The notes: a model not told the origin generated them from the letters alone. Shown: positions 41,475-53,279, numbered from the stretch's first letter. The stretch is DNA of 64,000 nt from Amia ocellicauda (GCF_036373705.1 NW_027102724.1:62001-126000); one strand, 5' to 3'. A program made the numbers and translations.

Positions 41475-43510
41475 ATGTCCGGAAACAACATCAGCGACTT
41501 CGATTTAAACGAGTTTTTAGGCAAGTCTTCAGATTATTTTCATTGACTCAGAGCGTGTTGTGTGCATGTATTGTAAATAAGGCTATAACATCTGTTTTAA
41601 GTTCTGTGAAATTATTTTTCAGCCAGTCAACAGGAGTTAATTCCCAACGCTGAGGAGATCATCTGGAACAACGACGGTAAGATTTTTGTGTTTGCGCTCA
41701 TGGGTTCTTATGTATGGGTGTGTGTGGTTTTGAAGCGGCTCATTAGAGTTATGAAAACGTTTTAATATATATTAATGCCGGTCTCTTTAATTACACAGAA
41801 ACTATCGAAAGGCCTATGATTAATGTCTCGACCAAGAGAAGTGGTTGTCCCTAGACAGGCTGTCTGCCGACCGGGTAAGAACTAAACCCCTGTTTGTTTG
41901 TATAACGTTTCTGTAAGATGTTTGAGTCCAGTTTTGTTAATTTAAAAAAAATTATCCTGTCTAACAGTATTAAGAAACGTGGTTCGAGACAACGAAAGGC
42001 CTTCCACATCGAGGGCTTGTTTCGTTTTACCTTCGAGAACCGTAACCTTTCAAGAATCTCAATGGCCCTCAGCCCCGGTATCTGATAGCTGTGAGTATAT
42101 GTCTGCAGCCTGTAAGAGGTTAAAGCTTTTTATAAAGCGGTGTGGTTAAAGGTTAAACATGTCTCTTACCTTCACAGCAGTGCAAAAAGCTAAACCAGCC
42201 GAAAAACATAAGAAATGATTATTCTGTGGAGGTAAGTAAGATCTTTCAAACTTTAATGTTTTTAAAAGGGCTTTGTTTGCCCGTTGAGGGCTAATATTTA
42301 AGCGATGGGTGACCGTTTCCTGTAGGGCGGGGGGTTCTGGGAAAGATCTTTAGAAGTCCGGACAGGTCTAGGCTTGTTTCTGGGGAACGTGTTTAGAAAT
42401 GACCGATTGCCATACCGTCTGGTTAGGAAGTAAAGCCGTCCGAAAGGGTTTAGTAAGTTGTTTGGCTTATCTCCCGCTATTATACTTCTGTTTTAAAGTG
42501 GTTGTAGGAAAAGGCTTGAAGGTGTTCATTGTATTTAATATTTAAACAGATCGTGAAAACGTTTGTGAAACAGGAAGTCCCGGGATCAGGAAGCGTTTAC
42601 ACTTGGAAGGTTCGTTTAAAAATGAAATGTTGTTGTGTGTGTGTGTGTTTTATTAACAATATTACAGTTTTTAAAGAAACATTTAATAAAACAGTTTATT
42701 TACAGCGGCTTCTCTGTTTTACATTTATTATCAAGTCCTAATAAATATATTGTCTGTAAATAATAAGGCGTTGTAGTGAATGTCTAAGGCTATTTTCAAA
42801 GGTCTAAAAAAGCTAAAGGTTTTGAATGTCCTGGACATGTTGTTTTAAGTTTGATTTCTGTCGCCGTTTAAAGATGTAAATGTAATGTATATTTTTATTC
42901 TTCCCAAGACTCTTGGGATAGTCATTCTGTGGATGAGCTATTGAGGACAATTACCCCGTCTAAGTGGGATCAAACATCTTCCCCGGTGAGATCACCGAGA
43001 GGATCCCCCACGGTGGTCTTGGAGACCCCCCAACATCTACTCAGGCCACAGCCTTCTGGGGGTAATTCAACACCCCAGATTCAGCCCGCCGCATTGTCGG
43101 GCGGAACAAATACAGGCATCCAACAACCTCAGGGGTCGCCGTCAGTCAGGGCTGACACACCACCCAACGACGGCCTGGTTTCAACATCGTCCCCCCAGAC
43201 CCGTTTCTTGGCTACAGAAACGCGGAACAGTACCCTGCGCTTGGCCAGGGTGTTACCGCAAAGGCCTTCTTGGTCTCCGTCCATGAGTATACGCTCGCTC
43301 CCTGCCTCCTTCGACTGAGATTTACCGGAGCGACCATCCTTTGAAGCTGAGCCAGGCCACCAGCCCCCGGAGCTACTTCCTGAAGGTTGGCATGAGTTGC
43401 TACATACTTTGTTACAAAATCAAAGACTTGTGTTAGTGGGGCAAAACCTGGTGATAGAGAGCCAAAACACCCTTATTAATACCCTTACTAACGAATTGTA
43501 CCGTATTTAA
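41475..43510 (+). pseudogene. Seven-exon spliced gene, unknown function, copy 3
   Basis: Exons are 41475-41520, 41623-41676, 41799-41874, 41968-42090, 42178-42231, 42550-42609 and 42909-43510. Intron 1 has a GC donor (AG|GCAAGT). The other donors are GT (GTAAG, GTGAG and a weaker GTTCG) and every acceptor is AG. All six introns are phase 1 and, without lesions, the internal exons are multiples of three. Exon 1 is acidic; exon 7 is Pro/Ser/Thr-rich with a leucine-rich C-terminal helix. This copy has an intact exon 1 but an 8-nt deletion in exon 3, a stop in exon 5 (near 42216) and a stop in exon 7 (43316-43318). No family is recognised; it is the leftmost gene and probably early. Confidence 0.75.
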
Positions 43511-43576
43511 TGTTTTAATAGACACAAAACGCCTTACTATTGTGGGTTGTTGGAAAAATAAAAAATAAATTAAAAA

Positions 43577-44491
43577 ATGTCCTGACTTGGTAAAAGAACT
43601 CACAAACTAAAGGATCATGAACAAGCTAGGGCCCCAAAAAGACCTTCCCGAGAGAACATCCCCGGCCCTGTTGTGAACTCCTCTGATGTCCCAATGAACC
43701 TGGAACTATTACAAATGATAAATAATTTAAATAACCCCCAATTACCACCGATAGAATGTGAATTAACAGACTTACCGGTGAACCCCGACCTGTTACAGAT
43801 GGTCAATGATCTAAATAACCACCTCCCACCGGTAGCGCTTATAGAGGTTCACCCCCTAGTTCACCCCGATTTGTTTGAAATGGTGGAGGCTTTGGAGGAG
43901 CTACCCCGACCAAATTCTGCCCCTATTATAAATGATTTGAGACAATTAGAACACAGGATGGCGGCAGAAGCAGCCATCACTATAGAGGAGGGTCTTGACA
44001 TTAACCGGTTGGATATCTTTGAAGGACTTTTACAGGCTTTAAATGAGCCTCCTCAAAAAGGGGGTTTTGTAGATGTCAGCAGTGGGGGTGTTCGGAATGT
44101 GGAGGGTTCTGAGACTGATAAGGCTGTGGAGGTCATGCTCTGTGAGAATGTAGGGGGTGAAGGCTTTGTTCAAAATGATGATGTGTCCAAGAGTACCAGT
44201 GATCCCGTGATTATAGATAGACCGGCCTATAACAATTTTGAAATGATTCAGCGTTTTAATTTTGCAGAACTTTTAAATTGTGACAATTATGCAGAAATAT
44301 TTGTCAACATACACGAGGCCTTGCAGAAAATGCTTGAACAGGTTGCTGAAAGGGTCAGACCTCGAGATGTTGTACAGTTAGAACTCAGAGGGGATGATTT
44401 GTTTAGCAACCTATCTGTAATGCTGAGTGGAGATAATTTAGATGTCTGGCTAAAATCGAAGCGTTATTGCAAAGTAACGCAGCCATCTTAG
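43577..44491 (+). pseudogene. Acidic leucine-repeat protein, copy 3
   Basis: The frame is open except for TGA as codon 3, shared by all copies, most simply a CGA to TGA change. The N-terminal basic stretch is followed by three repeats resembling NPDLLQMVNDLNNHLPP, then an acidic Gly/Val-rich region and helical segments. It ends 25 nt inside the polymerase frame. It may be a separate protein or a former N-terminal extension of the polymerase cut off by an old frameshift. Function is unknown. Confidence 0.6.
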
Positions 44492-47310
44492 CTGATGAAA
44501 GTCTGTCTCTGGTAATGAATGTGGTTCGTAACCCTGAGGGTGGGGCGCTTAGAAGACTGTCGAAATGCTTGAAGAACGACATAATTAGGACCAAGCTCAG
44601 GCAATTAGTGGTGAGTTCCAGTGGGGACAATAAGCTCTGTTTTGCTTACAGTTTAATAAAACTACTCAGCCCCGACATGCCTGAACCCCAAGCTCTGCAA
44701 GAGGCTTTAATGCTTCATCAGAGGGCCGGCTTAAACTCTCAACAGATGGTTGCCTTTTCAGACATCACCAAGTTTGAGGAGTTGTTGTCTTTAAAAATTG
44801 TTGTGTGGTACCGTTGTGAGGTAAAGGAAGTATTTGTGAAATTTCAGACACATCCTGAAACCCATACACAGACACTGTTTCTCTTCCTAAGTGATAGTCA
44901 TTACTTTGGAATAAAGAGTTTGACGGCTTTTTTGGGTTGTTCGTATGTTTGTCATTGGTGTTATAAGGCCTTCAATGATAAGCTTAAGCACCGCTGTGAC
45001 GGTTACTGTAACGTCTGTTTCAATCCGCAATGTCGTAAGGGTTTGGCCCCTACCATCCGATGTAAAGATTGCTTAAGGATTTGTCTCTCAGCGTTCTGTT
45101 TTTCCGAGCATAAGGTACAGAGGGCCGCTGCTGAGGGGGTTAAAAAACGGAGTTATTGTGATCAAACTAAATATTGCCCGCAGTGTTGCCTCCAGTACCG
45201 TTTTCATGAGGTTAAACCACACAAATGTCTGGAGCCGAGATGCAGGATCTGTAATGCTGATTTAACCCCGGGGTCCGAACACCAGTGCTTTATTCAGCCG
45301 GTTAAAAAGGAGCCGCCGCACAACCGGTATGTCTTTTTTGCTTTTGAATGCCGGCAAGAAAACGGGGTCCACGTTGCTAATTATATACACTGTATTGACA
45401 TGTTGGATCGTGAGTGGTCAGCTAGCGGTGAGAGTTGTGTCAGGGATTTCTTTACGCGGTATCGCGGTCCAAAATACCTCAATTACACATTTATTGCCCA
45501 CAATGCTAAGGGTTATGATTCTTACATTTTGATGAAGTATCTGGTGGAAAATGGGGTGACCCCAAAAATAATAGCTCAGGGTAGCAAGATCATGTGTTTC
45601 ACCGACGAAGCTTTCAACTAACGTTACATAGACTCGTTAAATTTCCTCCCCATGAAATTGAGCGCTTTGCCTAAGGCTCTGGGTTTTGAGGCTCAGAAGA
45701 AAGGTTGGTTCTGCCATTTTTTTAATACTAAGGACACTCAAAATTATCGAGGGTCCTACCCGCCCGCCTCTTATTATGGGGTTGATACTATGATGTCTCA
45801 TGAGAGGGAGGAATTCTTTAAATGGTACAATACGGTTAAGGGAGGTGTTTTTGATTTCCGAGAAGAGATGGCCGCTTATTGTAAAAATGATGTGGTGATC
45901 CTTAAAGAAGCCTGTGTGCGTTTCCGCGCCGAGGTTATCAACACATCGGGTCTCGACCCTTTGCAAAGTGTGACCATAGCGTCTCTCTGCATGAAAATGT
46001 ATCGGTCCAATTTCTTGCAGAAAAACACTATAGCGGTCACCACTTCTGACAACTATCGTGCTAGACAAAAGAACTTTTCGACTGTCTCCATACAGTGGCT
46101 GGAATACCTGAGTGCCCGGGATAACATCTTCATCAGACATGCTTTAAATCAAGGGGAAGTCAAAATGGGGCCTTATTACTTAGACGGTTTTAGCGACGTG
46201 TCCGGGCGGCGTACCGCTTATGAGTTTGCAGGTTGTATTTACCATGGCTGTCCTCAGTGCTTCGACCCAAACACCTTTAACCCCGTAACACAAAAACTCT
46301 GCGGTGATATGTACTATGATTTCCAGGAACGAATTGAAACTTTAAAAAACACCTATGGTTTGAACGTGCTGGTGATTTGGAAACACGAGTGGACGACCCT
46401 GAAGCAACAGGAAGCGGGTGGACAACGGTTTATGGAAACCTTGGACTTTCCTGAACGTCTAGAGCCCCGGGATGCGTTATTTGGGGGTCGTACCAACGCC
46501 CTCTGTTTACATTATGAGGTAAAGGAGGGTGAGAGAGTAGATTACTATGATTTCACCAGTCTGTACCCTTATGTCAACAAGACCAAAATGTACCCGGTGG
46601 GGCGTCCAACCATTGTTTATCGTGACTTTCTCGAAATCGGACATTACTTTGGTTTGATCAAAGTCACCATGTACCCTCCTCGCGAGCTGTTCTTACCCGT
46701 GTTGCCTTACTGGTGTTCGGGAAAATTGATGTTCCCTCTGTGTAGAACGTGTGTGGAAACTGAAAATCAAACTACCTCTTGTCTGCACAGTGATGAAGAG
46801 AGAGCGCTGACGGGTGTTACCACGGCTTACGCCCGGCTTGAACTGTACAACTTAATGGATCAGTTGCAGGAACGCACGCTCTATCATGATACTGACTCTG
46901 TAATCTTTGTCACCAGGCCAGGGGATTGGGTCCCTCCCCTCGGGGACTACCTTGGGGAGTTAACGAGCGAACTAGATCCTCAGGACCACATAGTGGAGTT
47001 TGTTTCAGGGGGTCCTAAGACTTACGCATACAGAACGGCTGCGGGTAAGACCTGTATGAAAGTTAAGGGTTTCACTCTGAACCATTGTAACAACAAGCTC
47101 ATTAACATCAAGTCTCTGACGACCCTGGTAGAAAGTTTTGTAACCGAGAAAGACGCGCCTCCTCGTGAGATTATTACAGCCGGAAATCAGATCTATCGCA
47201 ATAAAAAGGGGTACACGTTGGAAAATAGATCACTAAACAAACGATTCAGGGTGGTGTACAATAAAAGAGTGTTGAAGACTGATTATACCACTCTGCCTTA
47301 TGGATATTAG
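44467..47310 (+). pseudogene. Family-B DNA polymerase (protein-primed type), copy 3
   Basis: This would replicate the linear genome. In order, it has a Cys/His-rich region with many CxxC pairs; an exonuclease domain with Exo I changed to AFEC, Exo II in HNAKGYDSY and Exo III in YCKNDVVIL; a nuclease-like insert with HGCPQC and IWKHEW; then palm motif A (DFTSLYP) and motif C (YHDTDS). A shared TAA at 45619-45621 splits the exonuclease from the rest. An in-frame 495-nt deletion at about 46817 removes motif B. The first in-frame ATG is 44515. The gene ends 11 nt inside the ATPase frame. Confidence 0.9.
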
Positions 47311-47961
47311 CGGTGGTTTTGATAACAGACTTCAACACCCTTTCTCCTGTATTATAGCTGGTCCCTCCAATTCGGGGAAGAGCTATCTTATAAAGAACAT
47401 CATAGAAGATGTGGACGCAACCAAGTCCCAAGCTCTTGACAACATAGTGTGGTGTTACTCTTGCTGGCAACCTCTCTACGATGATTTGGCTTCGAAAAAA
47501 AATAATCTGAAATTTGTGCAAGGTCTCCCCGCCTTGTTGTGTGACGATGACTTGTTCCCGCCCGGTCAAACTAATCTAGTGATCCTTGATGACCTGATGG
47601 AGCAGGCCGGTGACAACAGTGAAGTGGAAAAAGCTTTCACAAAGTACACTCATCATAGGAATTTAAGTATTATTTATTTAGTTCAAAATCTATTTTTTCA
47701 AGGTAAAAAAAGCCGCACTATTAATTTAAATGCCAATTATATAATTCTTTTTAAAAACCCCAGAGATAAACTACAGGTCACCGTCTTGGCTCGTCAAATG
47801 TACCCTAACCAGACCAAGTTCTTTTTGGAGGCATTTGAGGATGCCACCAAAAAACCCTACGGGTACTTGATTGCAGACTTAAAAGCACAAACCCCAGAAG
47901 ACTAACAGGTTTGTGCCCGCCCGATTGGCCGGCAGTGTATGTGCTAAAGAAAAGGAAATAA
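47300..47961 (+). pseudogene. FtsK/HerA (A32-type) packaging ATPase, copy 3 (C-terminal deletion)
   Basis: A 10-nt deletion near 47903 creates a stop after 201 codons, removing the last 22 residues. Walker A and B remain, but Val to Lys at residue 42 is a private change. Confidence 0.82.
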
Positions 47962-47967
47962 ATAAGA

Positions 47968-48303
47968 ATGTCTGTTCGGATTAAAAGAAATCTGCCACTT
48001 TTGCAAATGTTATTTGAGGGGAGCCCGCGCCATAGGAAAGCTGTGCTGGCAGGGGCCCCCTCGGATTTGATCGAGACCCTGTGTGAAATAGCTTTTAACA
48101 TCTTACGTGGTAATATACCCCTAACCCCTTCTCAACATTCTAAACTCAAAAAACAAAAAGCGGTTATCAAGATCATCGCTAATAAGAAGTATTCTATTAA
48201 AAGAAAAAGAAAGAAGATTAATCAAACCGGGGGTTTTATAGGACCGCTGTTGAGCATAGCCGTGCCTTTCCTAACCAGTCTTCTAGCTTCCAGAGTGGGT
48301 TAA
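47968..48303 (+). CDS. Basic/hydrophobic 111-aa virion-type protein, copy 3
   Basis: Open frame identical in plan to copy 2, 6 nt downstream of the ATPase's natural stop. Confidence 0.65.
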   Translation: MSVRIKRNLPLLQMLFEGSPRHRKAVLAGAPSDLIETLCEIAFNILRGNIPLTPSQHSKLKKQKAVIKIIANKKYSIKRKRKKINQTGGFIGPLLSIAVPFLTSLLASRVG

Positions 48304-48305
48304 TA

Positions 48306-49049
48306 ATGGAATATGCTCAGAAAATGTTTTTGATCCCTCAGGAGCAGCTTGAGAAACTGAGAAAAAATGTTGTCGGGCCAGAGCCCATTAGACAAACGGC
48401 CGAAAACAACCTGGACTCTGAAATGAAAGCTATACAGGCCAGGGCCGATTTAAATCAGTATTCCAAAGCCCAGTTGTATACCAACACGTTACAGCGCTAC
48501 CTCCATTTGGTTAGACAGGGTGAAAAAGATCAAAACATTTTAACTTTAACCATGGCCTCTCAAGAAAATGGTTCTGGGGCTGATGCGGGGGGTACGGTTG
48601 ATAAAGATGTTGCGGTGACCGAACCTGTTGAGAGTTCAGAGGGAGATGTTGTAACGGATGTTTTGAGAAACATGCCGGCCAGAAGCAAAAGACATGCAGA
48701 ATATATCCTGCACAAAATGGTTCAGAAACCGCGGGTAACGGCTTGGAATGAACAGGGTGAATTTGTTTTTAAAGGACAACTGATCAAAGGTTCACACATG
48801 TTTGATTTGTTGAAGAGTGTCACTAGCACTAATAAGGTACCCGATAGTCGCCGACCTGTAGGCTGGAATGCTTTCCTACAGGCGATGGCCTGTCTGAACA
48901 TGCCCCAATCCACAGTTCCTAACCAGGAAACGCGACAAAAATTCCATCTGTGTAAAGAGGTGGAGCCTGATCTGACTCCGATATCTCATTACTCTGACCG
49001 TGCTGAGCGACCATCCTCAGGATCAATCCATCGTTGGGAAGCTTATTAA
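48306..49049 (+). CDS. 247-aa protein, probable structural component, copy 3
   Basis: Open; private changes include His for Arg in QRYLHLV and Phe-His for Ile-Arg near the C-terminus. Confidence 0.7.
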   Translation: MEYAQKMFLIPQEQLEKLRKNVVGPEPIRQTAENNLDSEMKAIQARADLNQYSKAQLYTNTLQRYLHLVRQGEKDQNILTLTMASQENGSGADAGGTVDKDVAVTEPVESSEGDVVTDVLRNMPARSKRHAEYILHKMVQKPRVTAWNEQGEFVFKGQLIKGSHMFDLLKSVTSTNKVPDSRRPVGWNAFLQAMACLNMPQSTVPNQETRQKFHLCKEVEPDLTPISHYSDRAERPSSGSIHRWEAY

Positions 49050-49228
49050 TCTCATGTTTTTATTTGTCTCCCCTGTAAATAATGACCCGACAAACAATTT
49101 TTTATTTAATTTTTTTTATTTTCAAATGTTGTACATTTATTTATAACATAACCCCTGCTTTGTATTAGAATTGTTTTGAATAAAAACTAAACTAATGATT
49201 CAAAGGCTGTTTTCATTATTTTTTCACC
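49050..49228. terminator. Convergent 3' region, copy 3
   Basis: Poly(A) signals facing each other as in copies 1 and 2 (AATAAA near 49180 on +; T-rich TTTATT runs near 49100 for -). Confidence 0.56.
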
Positions 49229-49801
49229 TTAACACGCATGACATCTTTTAAAATCCTCACAAGAACACCCCATCTGTATACATGGCTGGCTAGGGTCGTA
49301 AGTCATTGTGTTATAAGGGGGGGTCCACAGTGTACTGACAAACTCTGCCACTTTTTTATCATTTTGGCCTAAATCCTCACTGTACAAGGCCATAATATCG
49401 GGGTATGACCTTCCTTTAGATCTATGATATAAGAAAAACACACAGTGTTGACCACAAGTGAAGGTCTGAAGACTTTGTACTTGACGACCGCTGTAAATGG
49501 TTTCTTGACAGTTGTTGAGCAGAAAGTTATTGATCTTCCGAGGGAAAGGTCTGAAATCCGGGGGGTTTCCATAGGAATCAAAAAATTCACCACGGTGGTC
49601 CTCCCTTAGATAAATAGCCAGCCAATGTTCTCCGGGCATATTTTTAGGGTGTGTGTTGATTATGTACATTGCAGGTAAATTCTTGATCTTAAATTTAGGC
49701 AGCTGATCGCAGGCGTAGACTCCTTGAAACAGTTTCCGTGAGCCGGCCAGGGCATTCATGATGTGGTTGAGCTCTCTGGTGTTCATTTTAATAATAATCA
49801 T
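49229..49801 (-). CDS. Adenain-type cysteine protease, copy 3
   Basis: Intact, with His59, Asp75, Gln109 and Cys116 all present. The only notable change is Ser for Arg in the AEFVSTLW segment. Confidence 0.88.
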   Translation of the reverse strand: MIIIKMNTRELNHIMNALAGSRKLFQGVYACDQLPKFKIKNLPAMYIINTHPKNMPGEHWLAIYLREDHRGEFFDSYGNPPDFRPFPRKINNFLLNNCQETIYSGRQVQSLQTFTCGQHCVFFLYHRSKGRSYPDIMALYSEDLGQNDKKVAEFVSTLWTPPYNTMTYDPSQPCIQMGCSCEDFKRCHAC

Positions 49802-50978
49802 ACAGAACGTTTCTCCTCTGATTCACCTCAATAATGTTGTCAAACACAGCATACACGACCATATTTACAGTGCGTGGTAGAGGCTGCTTGAAACGCATCT
49901 CCAAACGCATATTGCCCGTCTTCATCAGTGAAAAATGTTGTCCACACTCTTCATCAGGGGTCAGGTTGAAACCGTTCAGGGTGTAACCGCTGCAGTATTC
50001 CCGGCGATCGATCAGCAGAGTTTGATCCTTGAGATGACGACCCGTAGCCAGTACTAGACTGTAATATTCACGAACCGCATTGCCGTTTTCAAAGTCAGGT
50101 TGAAAAGGTCTGGATGGAACCTGCACACCATCGACGTACAACGCTATAAATTCCGCGTTAAAATGTTTAAAGTTAAAGGGGTTCTTGTTGTAAACCCCGG
50201 TAAATGCATCATTATCCACGAGACCTATAATAACCTGTTTTGGGAGCTGTCCTAGAAACAGATTTTCCTGGTTCATCACCCGTGTCCCTGCGGGGATACT
50301 GTGGACTTTCATATAGACTCTTTCGATCGGGTACTTGGCGTTTGCCGTCATTAACGCCTGCGTGTGTCCTAGTTTAACCGCCGGGGAGACGGACACTTTC
50401 TTCACAAACAGCGAGGCCAATAATATGGTCAGTTTATATTTTTCAGTATCAGGGGTCATCAGACAAAAAGCACTTTTACTACGGATCATTTTAATTTTAA
50501 TGTCTACCCCGTTGAGCATGAGTTTTTCTTGGAAAAATATGTCTGCATGGATATGCCCCATTAGCTCAAAGGTCCTCCCTTCTGTTGAAGAGGCTGTTCT
50601 TTTTTGAAAACCCTTATTGAGTCCCTCTGGATCCTTGTCGTCCATAGCTTCCGGGATGTCTTTGAAGAAAAGGCCGGGGCTGAACTGTTTGCTCAGGGTC
50701 TCCTCACTATAATTAAGGATACACTCCATCATGGCTCTATAGGGGTAAGTATTGCTGCTTTGACTAATGAACTGATCTCCCAGGGTCACATCCACCTGTG
50801 AAAACATGGTGGCCACCGGGTAATTGATGACCCCAGCGTTGGCCGTCTTCTCGATTGCATCGCCATCCTCATCAGTCACTTTACAGTTCATTAAAATAAA
50901 TGTGTTATTCAAATCAATATAATCCTCGCCATTGCCAGCTATAAAAAACTCCAGAGGGGCCGTGTCTGAAATTTCCAC
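49788..50978 (-). pseudogene. Major capsid protein (hexon-like), copy 3 (5' end deleted)
   Basis: About 390 codons are open without the nonsense codons of copies 1 and 2, but a deletion removed the first 35 or so codons with the start and brought the pVI-like gene directly upstream (join near 50972). The two frames do not match at the join. The body still shows YIDLNNTFI and the C-terminal NMVVYAVFDNIIEV segment. Confidence 0.82.
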
Positions 50979-50984
50979 GATATG

Positions 50985-51372
50985 TTGGAGAATGAGAGAT
51001 TCTTCGTTTTTTGTTAGCCACGGATCTTCGTCGCCCTGGTGGACACATGCTGTTTCTTCTTTTACCCCCCCTCCTCGCCATTACCATGAGACCCGAACCC
51101 TCCTGATGCTCATGGCTAGCTGCCCGGTTCATAACATTGGTGAACACGTCACTAACAATATTTTTAGCCGCTGATTTCAAGTGGGGTCTGGCTATAGCAA
51201 AGCCTCTCTTAAGCAGGGGTACGGCCATTCTAAAGAGACCACGAAAGAGTCCTCCTAGACCGGCGCCATACATTGTGGGGGCTCCTACAATACCGGGCAA
51301 GCCGTTCCCGGCTTGCATCTTGTAATAATCCACATAGGCGCTAGGATCTACATAACCCCTCGAGGTAGCCAT
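50985..51372 (-). pseudogene. pVI-like minor virion protein, copy 3 (3' end deleted)
   Basis: The N-terminus is intact here (MATSRGYVDPSAYVDYYKMQ), followed by the amphipathic GLGGLFRGLFRMAVPLLKRG. The basic C-terminal tail was lost to the deletion and the frame runs on into capsid-gene sequence out of phase to 50914. Confidence 0.65.
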
Positions 51373-51373
51373 T

Positions 51374-52102
51374 TTAATAATGTACACACTGTTTCAGGGG
51401 TCGAAAATGTAGTTTGACAATAACTTTACCGAAGCGGAAGGGTACGTTGATATTCTGATCCGATTTGACTTCGATCGTGATGTTGTCAAAGTGGGTCTTT
51501 GAGACTGGTACGTAGTGTGGCTTGTCATAAGTAATTGTGACCATGTCATTGCTTTTACCTTTAATAAGTACATTTCTCAAAAGGGGGACATAACTATCCC
51601 CGACCCTCTGGTGGGTTATGATATCCGTATACACATAAAGAGTGTAAAAGCCGCCCCACCACTTCTGAGAACCTGCTCTCTGTGTCAGAATAGAACCCTA
51701 ATATACGCCCCAGTTGGCCGCTGGTTTGAATGCTAATACCTGGTTTTGACACCTTGTACACTCTGTTTTTAATAGGGTTGTAATATAGCTTGATGTTGGG
51801 GGTGCCTTCTGAGAACTGTTTATGAATCTCATCTAATATTTTATCCACATTGTCATAATAACCTCCTTGTATCGTGAATATCCATTGATTTTAACATCAT
51901 CAAAAATGGCGAAGGTGGCATCCTTATCTTGTAAAACAGCCCAAGTGTAAGGATACTGTATTTCCGCCAACCCCACTTCCCACGACCCCCTTAGATCTAT
52001 AGATTTTCCAAATTGTACCGTGTAACTGGATATTTCATTTTTAGGGTATATATCGAGAGAGGCGTTACTGGGTAGAGTCACGTAGAAGCCTCCTGATTCC
52101 AT
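51374..52102 (-). pseudogene. Penton-like minor capsid protein, copy 3
   Basis: A 4-nt deletion near 51888 (after DDVK) shifts the frame, and the shared frameshift near 51660 follows. The start ATG (52102) and the first 70 codons are sound. Confidence 0.76.
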
Positions 52103-52148
52103 CTTGAGTATCGAGAGTAATGCCCCCAACACACCCGCGGGCATGTTG

Positions 52149-53240
52149 TTATAAGGATTGAATATCGCAAACCTGTTGTTCCGGGACCCAACTATTGAAC
52201 TTTTCAGGCCATCCAAGCCATTTCACCAACACGTATTTTTTCCGGTTCTGGGTTTTTTCAGCTAATATCTTTTCAACTCTGTATACACTGTCTTTACCCA
52301 CAATCATTTTTTGTAACTCGGCTTCGTAAAACGTTCCTTCTATATCCTCCCCGTCATAGTCTTTTAACCGGTACACGGGGGGGTCTCAAGCCAACTGTTC
52401 GGTAACTGTAAAATATTCGTCAGAAAATGTTTGTTCATAACCTTTGGCAAAAGTACTCCTTAGCTTTGAAACGCGAACCACATCACCGATGTTGAACTTA
52501 TAAGTAGTTTTTCCCTTCTTAATAAATGGTCCGTATAATTCTTTATAGACCTTAAAAGAATTACTTTGATCAACATCTATAGGCTTCATTTTAATACTGG
52601 TGTGATACCCTTGGTTGTAAGCATCGATAAAATCCTGAACTTTATCAAAATACTTGAACGTGTTGACCGCTGTAAAATATCTCCAGATTTTGGTCTTCAT
52701 GGTGCGGTTAAACCTCTCCACTACCAATGCCTTAAGCTCATTACCGGTGGTGAAATGATGTATTTTGTGTCTCTTCAGTAGATTCTGAAATTCTCTGTTG
52801 AGAAACTCTTTTCCTTTATCAGTCTGCAGTTTTTTAGGACATCGACCCTGGGACAATATATCCTCAAAGGCCCTTGTCACCGCCCGACCTGTTTTTTTAT
52901 GTAGAATGCGAGCCCAGGCATATTTTGATAACACATCGATACACATCAACATCAATTTGTGACCATTGTTATGTTTTGATAAATTTGACATATCGACTAG
53001 ATCCATTTGCCATTGTGAGTCTATGTCAGTTGCATATACGCGGTTTCTTTTAAAGTTAATCCTGAGAGGTTTATGTAAGGTATAGGCGTCTTGTTCCCGT
53101 AACCATTCTGAAACAACCACATCATTAACCTTCACTCCGGCCTCAGCGAGTCCTCTTTGAAAACCCTTCTTACCCGCCAAACCCCCAATCTTGGCTGGGT
53201 TGTAGTATAGTTCCTGCATTTGGGGAGCTTGCCGAGTCAT
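52149..53240 (-). pseudogene. Integrase with chromodomain, copy 3 (one stop)
   Basis: The complete catalytic core keeps Asp80, Asp141 and Glu175. An AGA to TGA change at 52388-52386 separates the core from the chromodomain. It retains the 13-residue segment missing in copy 2. A truncated core-only product is conceivable. Confidence 0.87.
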
Positions 53241-53279
53241 TCTGTCAAATAACCAAACAGACCCACACTATGCGCAAAG

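Noticed and set aside
43577-47310. Programmed stop readthrough or frameshifting to express the acidic gene and polymerase
   Set aside because: No slippery site or readthrough context was evident, and private nonsense and frameshift mutations in the same genes show absence of constraint. Shared mutation is simpler.
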